A stretch of DNA of 64,000 nucleotides from NCBI RefSeq assembly GCF_000739555.1, contig NZ_BBJN01000039.1:62001-126000 (forward strand). Reading direction: 5' to 3'. Below, piece after piece: positions 23,121-32,152 of the stretch. The position numbers and the translations under genes are program-made. The notes below the pieces were generated by a model. It was given only the letters and a program-made list of their open reading frames with translations, made no database searches and was not told the DNA's origin. This DNA comes from Halolamina rubra. GTDB taxonomy: Archaea > Halobacteriota > Halobacteria > Halobacteriales > Haloferacaceae. Position 1 is the stretch's first letter; every line of letters begins with the position of its first letter.

Positions 23121-24850
23121 ATGCTCGACCCCATCGACAGAGAGACCGAAGCGACGCTCGCGCCCGGGTCGACCGGGCGGAGCTGGAACGACACGTCGAC
23201 GCGTTCGACGGCACCGAACGGATCTCCGGCACCGAGGACGAGTGGGCGGCCAGCGAGTACGTCGTCGAGACCCTCCGGGAGTACGGCTGCGAGGCCGAGC
23301 TCCACGAGTTCGAGGGGTACGTCAGCGTCCCCGAGGACGCCCGCGTCGACGTGACCGCGCCCACGCGGGCGACGTTCGACGAGGCCATCACCACCTCCTT
23401 CGGCGCGAGCACGCCGCCCGGGGGCGTCTCGGGCGAGGTCGTGCGCGTCGACGACGTGACCGAGGCGGCGGTCGCCGCAGCCGACCTCGACGGGAAGATC
23501 GCGTTCACCACCGGGCTGCCGACGCCCGAGCCGATCCGGCTGCTCGAGGCCGCCGGCGCGACGGCGGTGATCTACCAGTCCGTCAACGCCGACCACCTCC
23601 ACGAGATGATCGTCACGCCGGTCTGGGGGACGCCCGGCCTCGACGACGCCGACGAGATCCCCGACCTGCCCGTGGCCCAGCTCACGCAGGACGCCGGCGA
23701 CTGGCTCCGCGAGCGCTGCGAGGCGGGGCCGGTCGAGGCGACGGTGACGACGGAGGTCACGACCGAACTGACGACGCTCCCCTGCCCCGTCGGGCGGATC
23801 GAGGGCACCGAGAGCGACCGCTACATGGTCGTCGGCAACCACGTCGACTCGTGGTACGAGGGGATCACCGACAACGCGACGGCGATGGCGGCGACGCTCG
23901 AACTCGCCCGGATCTTCGCCGACGACCCGCCGGCCCGGGGGCTCGTGTTCGGCTTCTGGCCCGCCCACTCGACCGGGCGCTACGCCGGCAGCGCGTGGTG
24001 GGCCGATCGGGAGTGGCTGGACCTCCGTGAGAACGGCGTCGCCTACTACCACCTCGACCTCAACGGGCTCCAGGGCGCCGACGGGCTCTGGCACCAGGAG
24101 ATGGCCGAACTCGACGAGGAGCACGTCGACGTGCTGGAGGCCGCGGGCGAGCTCCCGCTGCTCGAGGGCGGCGGCGACGGCGGGTTCCTCGGGTCGGGCC
24201 GGCCCGGGCGCAACTCCGACCAGTCGTTCTGGGGCGCCGGGCTCACGTCGCTGCTCTCGGGCGCGCGGCTCGAACCCGGGGAGGAAGGCGGCCCCATCGG
24301 CGGCGGCTGGTGGTGGCACACGCCGGCGGACACCCGGGACAAGGTGGATCTCGACGTGCTGGCCGAGGAGACGCGGATCGCGGTCGCGCTGGCCAGCCGG
24401 ATCTGCGACTCGCCGGCGCTACCCCACGACTTCCGGGCGACCGTCGACGACGTTCGCGAGCAGGTCGCCGAGATCGAGGCCGAGACCGGCCGTGAGTTCG
24501 ACGGCGTCCACGCGGAGCTCGACGCGCTGGCCGAGTCGCTTGAGGACGCGTACGACGTGATCGAAAGCGTCGACGCCGCGAGCTCCGACACCGCGGCGGC
24601 CGCGGAGGACCTGCAGGTCGCGCTGGGCAACGAACTCGTGCCGGCGCTGTACATGACTCGCCGGGACTACGACCACGAGCCAGCGCTCCCTCACGAGCCC
24701 CTGCCGGGGCTCCGCCGCGCCGCGGGCGTCGACGGCACCGGCCGCGAGGAGCGCTTCGCCGAGACCACGCTGACCCGCGAGGTCACCCGCCTCCGCCACC
24801 GCCTCCGGAACGCCCAGGAGGCGGCCGCGTCGTTCCTGGCGGACCGGTAG
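23121..24850 (+). CDS. M28-family metallopeptidase with PA domain, frameshifted
   Basis: About 576 residues after restoring one base. The ATG at 23121 opens a frame that breaks near 23160-23168 (ACGCTCGCGCCCGGG); the rest of the protein, from RVDRAELERH onward, lies in the next frame to the stop at 24850. A protease-associated (PA) domain spans about residues 80-215. The M28 zinc-binding stretch begins with VVGNHVDSW and DN in GITDNATAM, and a late WHTPADTRDK segment gives the usual histidine. The signature Glu-Glu pair is less clear, so activity is uncertain. There is no signal peptide, so it is cytoplasmic. It is probably an aminopeptidase or carboxypeptidase acting on peptides. Confidence 0.8.
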
Positions 24851-24853
24851 CGC

Positions 24854-25576
24854 TCAGAGCGTCGCGCCGCCGTCCACGTCGACGACGGCGCCGGTCATGT
24901 AGCTCGCCCGCTCCGAACAGAGGAACTCGATCAGCTCCGCCGCCTCCTCGGGCCGGCCGAGCCGGCCCAGCGGGAGGTCGTCGGTGAACGCCTCGATCCC
25001 CGCCTCGGTCCAGAGCCCCGAGTCGGTGGTGAGCGGCGTGTCCATCAGCCCCGGGACGACACAGTTCACCCGCACGTGGGGGCCCAGCTGTTTCGCCAGC
25101 CCCTTCGTGAGCCCGAAGATCCCGGCTTTCGAGGCGGAGTAGTGGACGCCGCCGCTGGCCGACCCCTGCTTGCCGGCGCCGGAGGAGACGTTCACGATCG
25201 CGCCGCGCTCGCGCTCGTACATCCGCGGCGCGGCCGCGTGAACGAGGTTGTACTGCCCAGTGAGGTTCACGTCCATCACCTCGTGCCACTCCTCGGGGCC
25301 GAGGTCGCCGATCCACTCGTACCGGGAGATCGCGGCGTTGTTGACGACCGCGACCACGTCGGCGTCGCCCTCCACGTCGGCGACGATCTCGTGGACGCGC
25401 TCGTGGTCGCGCACGTCGGCGACGTAGCCCGCCACGTCGTCGAACTCCGCGGCGACCTCGCGCATGGCGTCGTCGACGTCGATACCGGCGACGAGGTCGT
25501 AGCGCTCCCGGAGCAGATCCACGGTCGCCCGGCCGATCCCGCTCGCCGCCCCCGTCACGATGGCTGCGTCGGTCAT
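24854..25576 (-). CDS. Short-chain dehydrogenase/reductase (FabG-like)
   Basis: A 240-residue classical SDR. The cofactor motif TGAASGIG lies at residues 8-15, NNAA near residue 84, the catalytic serine in NVSSGAG, and YSASK with the catalytic Tyr and Lys. The C-terminal VDGGATL ending is typical of FabG-type oxidoreductases. An aspartate at the end of the second strand (AGIDVDD) favours NAD over NADP. The substrate is unknown. The gene converges with the M28 peptidase gene three bases away, and it lies downstream of the LLM flavoenzyme on the same strand with a gap of about 60 bp, so the two may share a transcript. Confidence 0.88.
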   Translation of the reverse strand: MTDAAIVTGAASGIGRATVDLLRERYDLVAGIDVDDAMREVAAEFDDVAGYVADVRDHERVHEIVADVEGDADVVAVVNNAAISRYEWIGDLGPEEWHEVMDVNLTGQYNLVHAAAPRMYERERGAIVNVSSGAGKQGSASGGVHYSASKAGIFGLTKGLAKQLGPHVRVNCVVPGLMDTPLTTDSGLWTEAGIEAFTDDLPLGRLGRPEEAAELIEFLCSERASYMTGAVVDVDGGATL

Positions 25577-25640
25577 ACGTGAGCGTCGGCGGCGACCACC
25601 TTACGTGTTCGGCAAGCGGTCACGTACCACGCTACCGGGC

Positions 25641-26590
25641 TCAGGCGAACTGCGGCGCGACTTCCTCGGCGAACAGCTCCGGGCCGGTCGTGTCCGGGAA
25701 GTCGACGAACTCCAGCACGATCTCCTCGAACCCCGCCTCGCGGTAGCGCTCGACGTCGGCGGCGACCTGCTCGGGAGTGCCGACGAGGTGGAACTCGTCC
25801 GCCTCGAAGTTCGCCGGGCGGAACCGCGGGATCGCGTCGAGGAGCGCCTCGACCTCGGCCTCGGTCTCGCGGATCACACACCGGGCGAACCACGACTTCT
25901 CGATGGCGTCGAACTCGGTGCCGTACGTCTCACAGTGCTCGCGCAGCACGTCGAGCTTCCCGCGGAGCATCTCGAGGTCGCCCCAGTAGTTCCACGTGTC
26001 GGCGTGCTTGGCGGCGATGCGCAGCGTGAACTGTTCGCCGCCGCCACCAACCATGATCGGCGGGTAGGGGTCCTGCACCGGGTGCGGGCGGCCGTCGGCG
26101 CCGTCGAGCTGGTAGTAGTCGCCGTCGTAGTCGACGTCGCTGCCGGTCCAGAGCGCCTCGCAGACCTCGATCGTCTCCTCCATCCGGCGCAGCGTTCCGG
26201 GGCGTCCGGCCAGTCGTAGCCGAACGCCTCGGCCTCGTCCTGCTTCCAGCCGGCGCCCATGCCGACCTTCAGCCGCCCCTCGGCGACGTGGTCCAGCTGA
26301 GCGAGTGCCTTCGCCAGCAGCGGCCCGTGGCGGAGCTGGTCGTTGAACGTCTTGGGGTAGAGGTACGCGTCCTCCGTGGCGCCCGCGAGCCCGGCGAGCG
26401 TCGAGAACCCCTCGGTCGTCGGGCCCGCGCCGGCCATGATGTGGTCCGGAACCGCCAGCCCGTCGAACCCCAACTCCTCGACGGCGACGGCGTAGTCGCG
26501 CTGTTTCGCCCACGAGAGCTCCTCGCAGAACGCGAGCGTGCTGTACTCCGAGCTCCCCGCGCAGACGGGGACGTTGACGGCGAACTCCAT
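25641..26590 (-). CDS. LLM-class F420/flavin-dependent oxidoreductase, frameshifted
   Basis: A luciferase-like monooxygenase-fold enzyme of about 316 residues when one base is restored. The first part starts at ATG 26590 (MEFAVNVPVCAG) and contains GFDGLAVPDHIM and GRLKVGMGAGWKQDEAEAFG, hallmarks of F420-dependent TIGR-type LLM proteins. The frame breaks near 26190-26200 (after DAPER), and the second part continues LRRMEETIEVCEALWTG through PIMVGGGGEQFTLRIAAKHADTWN to the stop at 25641. Haloarchaea make F420, so an F420-linked reductase is plausible, although FMN is possible. The substrate is unknown. The break is probably a sequencing error. Confidence 0.83.
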
Positions 26591-26749
26591 GCGTGAGCAT
26601 CGACGTGTTGGTACTTGATGGCACGCCTCGCGGCGAAGCGGGCGCGCCGGAGCACTGGCTCGCCGCGACCGGCGCCGTCGACGCCGCTCCGGCCGGGCTG
26701 TCGCCGACCCGCACGCACACTCAAGTCAGACGCGTGAGAAGACTGCTAC

Positions 26750-28075
26750 ATGGACACCAAGCGGTTCCTGTTCGTCTCGGCCGACGCGGCGCTGATCACC
26801 GACCTCGCGTGGCAGGTCCACGGGGAAGGTCACGACGTGAAGTACTACATCGAGGCCGAGAGCGACCGCGAGATCGGCGACGGGTTCGTCCCCAAGACGG
26901 ACGACTGGGAGGCCGAACTCGACTGGGCCGACGTAATCGTCTTCGACGACATCTGGGTGGGGTCGGATATCGGGACGGGCGAACTCGCCCGTGAGCTCCG
27001 CGAGGCGGGCCACGCCGTCGTCGGCGGCACGCCGAACACCGACCGGCTGGAGGAGGACCGCGGCTACGCGATGGAGGTGCTCGAGGAGCACGGCGTGAAC
27101 ACGATCGACCACCGCGAGTTCGAGAGCTTCGAGGCCGGGATCCAGTTCGTCCGGGAGAACCCCGCGCCGTACGTGATCAAACCCCTCGGCGAGGTCCAGA
27201 ACGTCAAACGCCTGCTGTACGTCGGCGACGAGGACGACGGCAGCGACGTGATCGACGTGCTCGAGGCGTACGAGCGGGCGTGGGGCCACCGGATGAAGGG
27301 GTTCCAGCTCCAGCGCAAGGTCGACGGCGTCGAGATCGCCGTCTGTGGGTTCTTCGACGGCGACTCGTTCGTCGACCGCGTGAACTTCAACTTCGAGCAC
27401 AAGAAGCTGTTCCCGGGCAACATCGGCCCCTCCACCGGCGAAATGGGCACGTCGATGTTCTGGGCCGGGCGCAACGAGCTGTTCGAGCGGACGCTCGGGA
27501 AGCTCGAGGGCTGGCTGGCCGACGAGGGGTACGTCGGCAGCATCGACCTCAACTGCATCGTCAACGAGACCGGGATCTACCCGCTCGAGTTCACGCCGCG
27601 CTTCGGCTACCCGACGATCGCACTCCAGGAGGAGTCCATCGAGTCCTCCACCGCCGAGTTCTTCCACGATCTCGCCCACGGCGACGACCCCGAGCCCGAC
27701 GTCCACCGCGGGTTCCAGGTCGGCGCCCGGGTGGTGCTCCCGCCGTTCCCGTTCGACGACGAGGGGACGTACGACGAGAACTCCCGCAACGCCGCGGTCG
27801 TCTTCGGAAGCGAGAGCCGCGAGGGCGTCCACCTCGAGGACACCAAGCGCGTCGACGGCCAGTGGCGCGTCGCCGGCGAGAGCGGGATGCCCCTGGTCGT
27901 GACCGGGAAGGGGGAGACGATGGCCGAGGCCCGCGAGCAGTGTTACGGCCGCGTCGACGAGATCGCGATCCCGAACCGCTACTACCGGGACGACATCGGC
28001 GAGCGCTGGATCGACGGCGAGGGCGACCGCCTCCAGGCGTGGGGGTATCTCGGGCCGGCGGGGGACGTTTATTAG
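26750..28075 (+). CDS. ATP-grasp enzyme related to phosphoribosylamine-glycine ligase
   Basis: A 441-residue ATP-grasp protein resembling PurD. The N-terminal Rossmann-like domain (residues 1-100) is followed by the ATP-grasp fold. The ATP-lysine region is APYVIKPLG, the central part includes EGWLADEGYVGSIDLNCIVNE, and the metal-binding stretch is YPLEFTPRFGYPT. Compared with true PurD the N-terminal phosphoribosylamine site is diverged, so a different carboxylate-amine ligase reaction is likely. No purine genes are nearby. It is followed 23 bp later by the PD-(D/E)XK protein gene, and the promoter of that gene overlaps its stop codon. The exact substrate is not predictable. Confidence 0.75.
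   Translation: MDTKRFLFVSADAALITDLAWQVHGEGHDVKYYIEAESDREIGDGFVPKTDDWEAELDWADVIVFDDIWVGSDIGTGELARELREAGHAVVGGTPNTDRLEEDRGYAMEVLEEHGVNTIDHREFESFEAGIQFVRENPAPYVIKPLGEVQNVKRLLYVGDEDDGSDVIDVLEAYERAWGHRMKGFQLQRKVDGVEIAVCGFFDGDSFVDRVNFNFEHKKLFPGNIGPSTGEMGTSMFWAGRNELFERTLGKLEGWLADEGYVGSIDLNCIVNETGIYPLEFTPRFGYPTIALQEESIESSTAEFFHDLAHGDDPEPDVHRGFQVGARVVLPPFPFDDEGTYDENSRNAAVVFGSESREGVHLEDTKRVDGQWRVAGESGMPLVVTGKGETMAEAREQCYGRVDEIAIPNRYYRDDIGERWIDGEGDRLQAWGYLGPAGDVY
28068..28074 (+). promoter_or_regulatory. TATA element of the PD-(D/E)XK gene
   Basis: TTTATTA lies 24-30 nt before the ATG at 28098 and overlaps the stop codon of the upstream gene, so the downstream gene has its own leaderless promoter. Confidence 0.45.
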
Positions 28076-28097
28076 GCAGCTCGCCGAGCGGTCGGCC

Positions 28098-29252
28098 ATG
28101 AACGAGCCGGCGGTGTTCGAGGGCGTCGTCGACGAACTCGCTGCGCGGAGCTACGAGCCGCTGGTCCACGTGCCGGCGGCGCACGAGGACGCCCACGCCG
28201 ACGTACTCGATCGCTGCGAGCGCCACGAGATCACGATCCGCGGGCGCTACCCCGACGTGATCGGCTTCACCGAGGCCAACCGCGTGTTCGCGATCGAGGT
28301 GAAGGGGGCGAGCAACCTGCTCCGGGGGATGGGTCAGGCGCTGACGTACCAGCAGGGCGCCCACGTCGCCTACCTCGCCGGCGACGCCGACGCCGTCGCC
28401 CAGCACACGGAGCTACTGCGGGCGAAAGGCGTCGGCGTCATCGGCGTCGACGACGGCGGCCTCGACAGCTGGCGCCGCCCGCCCAGCGCCGAGGCCGACA
28501 CCGAGGTCGCCGACGTGGCGGGCCAGCTCTCGGTGCGGCTCCGCGGGAACGAGTTCGGCGGCGACGTGACGACGCTGAGCCTCGCCCAGCCGCTGAACTA
28601 CCTCGCGCCAGTCGTGGCCGTCGACCGCCACGGGCCGCTCGCGAGGGACGAACTCGTCGACGCCCTCGCCGACGAGTTCGGCTTCGGCGCCGGCGACGCC
28701 GCGGTCGCGAGCGCCCGGACGCTCGGCCTGCTCACCCGGGAGCGCCCGCACGGGCTCACCGAGCAGGGCGAGCTCTCCGCGACCGTCCTCCGCGGCTACG
28801 GCGTCGAGGCCCTCGACGACCTCCGGCTCGTCAAGGAGGAGACCCGCGGCTCGACGGTCGCCGACACCCACCGCCCGCTGGCGATCCTGCTCCGGAACGC
28901 GTTCGCCCGCCACCCGGAGTTCGGGCTGTTGCTCGACGCCCTCCGCGAGGCGGGCCCCCGTGTCCACTTCCTCGACCTCGTCGAGCGACTGGTCCACGAG
29001 TACCCCAACGTGTTCCTGAGCGCGTTCTGCACCGACCGCGGCGCCGACCGGGCGCGCCGACTGATCGAGGCCGGCGAAACCCGCCGCCTGTACGCCGACC
29101 CGTCGGTCTGGCGCGAGGTGGTCCGGAGCAACGTGCTGTTCAACTTCGTCCAGCAGCTCAAACACGTCGGCGTCCTCGCCCCGGAGACGCGGAGCCACTC
29201 GGGCGCGATGGCCGAGTACGACCCCGACGAGAAGCCCTGGATCGTGGCGTAA
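28098..29252 (+). CDS. PD-(D/E)XK nuclease-fold protein with helical C-terminus
   Basis: A 384-residue protein that I do not recognise as a named family. The N-terminal 130 residues have the restriction-endonuclease core: Asp53 in RYPDVIGF, then Glu67 and Lys69 in AIEVKG, followed by a helix (GMGQALTYQQGAHVAYLAG) that in many such enzymes orders the active site. The rest is helical, with a segment near residues 170-235 (LARDELVDALADEFGF, LLTRERPHGLTEQGE) that looks like a winged helix. It may be a DNA repair or defence nuclease, or a structural relative that lost activity. No helicase or methylase partner is adjacent. Codon use is like the chromosome. Confidence 0.65.
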   Translation: MNEPAVFEGVVDELAARSYEPLVHVPAAHEDAHADVLDRCERHEITIRGRYPDVIGFTEANRVFAIEVKGASNLLRGMGQALTYQQGAHVAYLAGDADAVAQHTELLRAKGVGVIGVDDGGLDSWRRPPSAEADTEVADVAGQLSVRLRGNEFGGDVTTLSLAQPLNYLAPVVAVDRHGPLARDELVDALADEFGFGAGDAAVASARTLGLLTRERPHGLTEQGELSATVLRGYGVEALDDLRLVKEETRGSTVADTHRPLAILLRNAFARHPEFGLLLDALREAGPRVHFLDLVERLVHEYPNVFLSAFCTDRGADRARRLIEAGETRRLYADPSVWREVVRSNVLFNFVQQLKHVGVLAPETRSHSGAMAEYDPDEKPWIVA

Positions 29253-29325
29253 GCGGCTTGCTCGGCCTCGCCTAGGCGAGTCGGTTCGGACGGCCCGATG
29301 TGCCGTGGCAGAACCGGCCGACGAC

Positions 29326-30759
29326 TTACGGTAGTTCGACGTCCTCGGACATGTCGATCTCGAAGCGTGCGCCGCCCTCCTCTCCGTCGGTCAGGGACAA
29401 CTTCCAGCCGTGGGCTTCCACGATCCGGTTGATAATGGTCAGCCCGAAGCCAGTTCCGTCCGTCGTCGACGAGTAGCCCACTTCGAACACCGCTTCACGT
29501 TCGTCAACGGGTACTCCTGGCCCGTCGTCCTCGACGTAGATTCCGTTTCCGCCGACCGAGCCGACACGGACGTTCACGTCGGACCCCCCGTGTTCTACGG
29601 CGTTCCGGAACAGGTTCTCGAACACGTGGCGTAGTCGCTCGGAGTCGCCCTGGAACTCCACGTCGTCGACGATTTCGATTGTCGCGTCGCCGGTGTCAAC
29701 TGTCGACCAGCACTTCCCGACGAGGTCAGTCAACCTGATCTGCTCCGTTTCGGTTATCGTGTTCCCTTCCCGTGCGAGCGTCAGCGTATCCTCGACGATC
29801 GCCTCCATCCGATCGAGCGCGTTGAGCAGTGGCTCGAGATGGTCGTTCCCTGTTTCTTCGGCGAGGAGCGTCGCACGACCCTGTGCGACGTTGAGCGGGT
29901 TGCGCAAGTCGTGTGAGATCACAGTTGCGAACTCGTCGAGGCGTTGGTTCTGCTGGCGGAGTCGCCGTTCGCGCTCCACGCGATCTGTCACGTTCCGCGT
30001 GATCCCGACGAGGCGAGTGATTTCACCATCGCTGACAACTGGGGCCAGCTTCGTGTGCCAGAAGCGTGCCCCCTCGTCGACCTCCAGCTCTTCCTGGTAG
30101 GAGATCGACGTCCCGGCGTTGACACAGCGGTGGTAGTTCGCTTCGAGGCCCGCCCCCTGTTCCTCTCCGAACACGTCCCGGGGAGTTCGACCCTGCACTT
30201 CTTCGGTCGTGATACCGGTTTGTTCCTCGTAGGACGGGCTGAGGCGTTCGAACTCGAATCTGATCTCCTCCTCTCCTTCCTCGACGTCGACGAGGAAGAT
30301 CGCGTCCTCGACGTTGTGTAACAGGGCCTCGTACTCGTCGGCGAGTTTCTGCGCTTGGCGCTCGTACGCTTTTCGGTCGGTGATATCTCGACTGCTGAGG
30401 AGGATACCGTCGATAACGTCGTTTTCGAGTCGATTCCGCATCGTGGCCTCGATCCACCGCCACGACCCGTCAGCGTGCTTGAACCTGACTTCGACAGTCT
30501 CGGAGCCGGTGCCATCCGCTAGCACGGCCTCCACCGCCTCGGCGTTCCGTTCCCGATCGTCGGGATGCACGAACTCGTACCCCTCGTGGCCGATCAACTC
30601 GTCGGGGTCGTAGCCGAGTATCCGTGTAACTGCTGGGCTGACGTACGTGATCGTCCCGTCGGTGTCGATGACCGTCGCGAGATCGTTCACTTCCTCGACC
30701 AGCGTCCGATACCACGCAGCAGCCTCGTGGTTTTCGACAGGCGCCGTACCGTCTTTCAT
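29326..30759 (-). CDS. PAS-domain sensor histidine kinase
   Basis: A soluble kinase of 477 residues with two PAS domains (about residues 15-130 and 145-265), a HisKA domain with the phosphorylatable His in VISHDLRNPLN, and a HATPase domain (LFRNAVEHGG, EDDGPGV, GTGFGLTI). No membrane segment or receiver domain is present and no response regulator is adjacent, so it is an orphan. An alternative ATG at 30786 would add nine residues; 30759 sits just before the first PAS region. The gene and its flanks are visibly less GC-rich than the surroundings and use more A/T-ending codons, which suggests separate ancestry. Confidence 0.88.
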   Translation of the reverse strand: MKDGTAPVENHEAAAWYRTLVEEVNDLATVIDTDGTITYVSPAVTRILGYDPDELIGHEGYEFVHPDDRERNAEAVEAVLADGTGSETVEVRFKHADGSWRWIEATMRNRLENDVIDGILLSSRDITDRKAYERQAQKLADEYEALLHNVEDAIFLVDVEEGEEEIRFEFERLSPSYEEQTGITTEEVQGRTPRDVFGEEQGAGLEANYHRCVNAGTSISYQEELEVDEGARFWHTKLAPVVSDGEITRLVGITRNVTDRVERERRLRQQNQRLDEFATVISHDLRNPLNVAQGRATLLAEETGNDHLEPLLNALDRMEAIVEDTLTLAREGNTITETEQIRLTDLVGKCWSTVDTGDATIEIVDDVEFQGDSERLRHVFENLFRNAVEHGGSDVNVRVGSVGGNGIYVEDDGPGVPVDEREAVFEVGYSSTTDGTGFGLTIINRIVEAHGWKLSLTDGEEGGARFEIDMSEDVELP

Positions 30760-30923
30760 TGGCCCACGTTTGGCCGGTACACACAAAAGCGGCTATGCTG
30801 CGGTCCCGAGAGGTCGGTCTCCCCACGGACGTGTATCCAGAGGTCAGTAGCGCGGCACGCCGCAACTACCTGATGCGGGACTTTCTGTATCGTTGTATTT
30901 AGTTTATCAGCGGGGAGGCCTGC

Positions 30924-31304
30924 TTACCCCGTCTTGTACACCCCGCGGGCGTCGGCGACGTGTGTCTCCTCGGTGAACACGCCGACTTCGACGACGCCGA
31001 TCTCCTCGCCGAGTCGGACCACGTCGGCCTCGGCCGTCAGGTCGCCCGTGCCGGCCTCGAGGTAGTCGATGCGCATGTCGACCGTCGGCACCGGCTGTTC
31101 GACCAGCGAGACGAGCGCCGCGCCGCCGACGGTGTCCGCTAGGGTAAACGTGACGCCGCCGTGAGCCGTCGTCCCGTCGGCGTCCCACGTCAGCGCCTCG
31201 CGCAGTTCGACTCGGCCCTCCGCGTGGCCCTCCTCGACCGCGGTCACCTCGATACCGAGCAGGTCCGCGAACGGCATCTCCTCGAAGAACGTGTCGATCT
31301 CCAT
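30924..31304 (-). CDS. Hotdog-fold thioesterase (PaaI-like)
   Basis: A 126-residue single hotdog domain. The signature is the helix-entry segment DGTTAHGGVTFTLADTVGG, where the HGG turn precedes the hot-dog helix with the catalytic acidic residue (Asp in LADT). Such enzymes hydrolyse acyl-CoA, including hydroxyphenylacetyl-CoA in the phenylacetate pathway, and work as tetramers. It lies next to enoyl-CoA hydratase and hydroxyacyl-CoA dehydrogenase genes and has a homologue at 37164-37562 in the same region. Five T at -25 to -29 give it an independent promoter. Its exact CoA ester is unknown. Confidence 0.82.
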   Translation of the reverse strand: MEIDTFFEEMPFADLLGIEVTAVEEGHAEGRVELREALTWDADGTTAHGGVTFTLADTVGGAALVSLVEQPVPTVDMRIDYLEAGTGDLTAEADVVRLGEEIGVVEVGVFTEETHVADARGVYKTG

Positions 31305-31328
31305 ACCGAACCGTCGGGGCTACGGAAC

Positions 31329-31333
31329 AAAAA
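31329..31333 (-). promoter_or_regulatory. T-rich promoter of the PaaI-like thioesterase
   Basis: Five T on the minus strand 25-29 nt before the ATG at 31304; the stretch lies just upstream of the gene and just past the end of the enoyl-CoA hydratase gene. Confidence 0.4.
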
Positions 31334-31345
31334 CTCTCGCGCGCC

Positions 31346-32152
31346 CTACTCGCCGCGCCACTCGGGCTCGCGGTCATCGAGGAACGCGTCGATCCCCTCG
31401 TCCTTGTCCGCGGTGGCGAACAGCTGGGCGAACAGTTCGGCCTCGTAGTCGAGCCCGTCCTCCAGCCCCAGCTGCGAGGCGGCCTTGACGGACTCCTTGG
31501 CGAACTCCAGCGCGACCGGGCTGTTCGCGGCCATCGACGCCGCGAGCTCGTCGACCGCCTCGTCGAACCCGTCGTCGCCGTACACCTCGTCGACGAGGCC
31601 GATCTCTTCGGCCTCCGCGGCGTCGACGAGGTCGCCAGAGAGGATCAGCCGCATCGCCTGCCCCTCGCCGACGAGGCGGGGGAGCCGCTGAGTGCCGCCG
31701 CCGCCGGGCATGATCCCGAGGCCGATCTCCGGCTGGCCGACCTTGGCGTCCTCGTGGGCGATGCGCACGTCGCAGGCCTGGATCAGCTCACAGCCGCCGC
31801 CGAGGGCGTGGCCGTTGATCCGGGCGATCACCGGCATCGGGCAGTCGGCGACGTGTTCGTACACCCGCGGGCGCTTGCTCGCCTCGCGCTGCTCCAGCGC
31901 GTCACGCTCACGGAGCTCCGTCACGTCGGCGCCGGCGGCGAAGGCGCCGGCCTCCTCGGCGCCCGTGAGCACCACCGCCCGCACGTCGCTCTGGGGCACG
32001 GCCTCGACGACCTCGGTGAGCTCCTTGCGAAGCTGGCCGTTCAGCGCGTTCCTGGCGTCCGGGCGCCGGAGCGTGATCGTCGCGACGTGCTCGCCCCGAT
32101 CCCCGACCTCGGCGTCGACGGTCTCGCAGTCGGCCGCCACGTCCTCGATCAT
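31346..32152 (-). CDS. Enoyl-CoA hydratase
   Basis: A 268-residue crotonase-fold enzyme that hydrates trans-2-enoyl-CoA in beta-oxidation. The CoA-binding and oxyanion segments are FAAGADVTEL and NGHALGGGCELIQACD. The two catalytic glutamates are in place, one in GGGCE and one in GQPEIGLGIMPGGGGTQ, the pattern of a true hydratase rather than an isomerase. Its ATG at 32152 overlaps the TGA of the hydroxyacyl-CoA dehydrogenase by one base, so the two consecutive steps are made from one message. A second crotonase at 41889 has a different active-site pattern. Confidence 0.9.
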   Translation of the reverse strand: MIEDVAADCETVDAEVGDRGEHVATITLRRPDARNALNGQLRKELTEVVEAVPQSDVRAVVLTGAEEAGAFAAGADVTELRERDALEQREASKRPRVYEHVADCPMPVIARINGHALGGGCELIQACDVRIAHEDAKVGQPEIGLGIMPGGGGTQRLPRLVGEGQAMRLILSGDLVDAAEAEEIGLVDEVYGDDGFDEAVDELAASMAANSPVALEFAKESVKAASQLGLEDGLDYEAELFAQLFATADKDEGIDAFLDDREPEWRGE

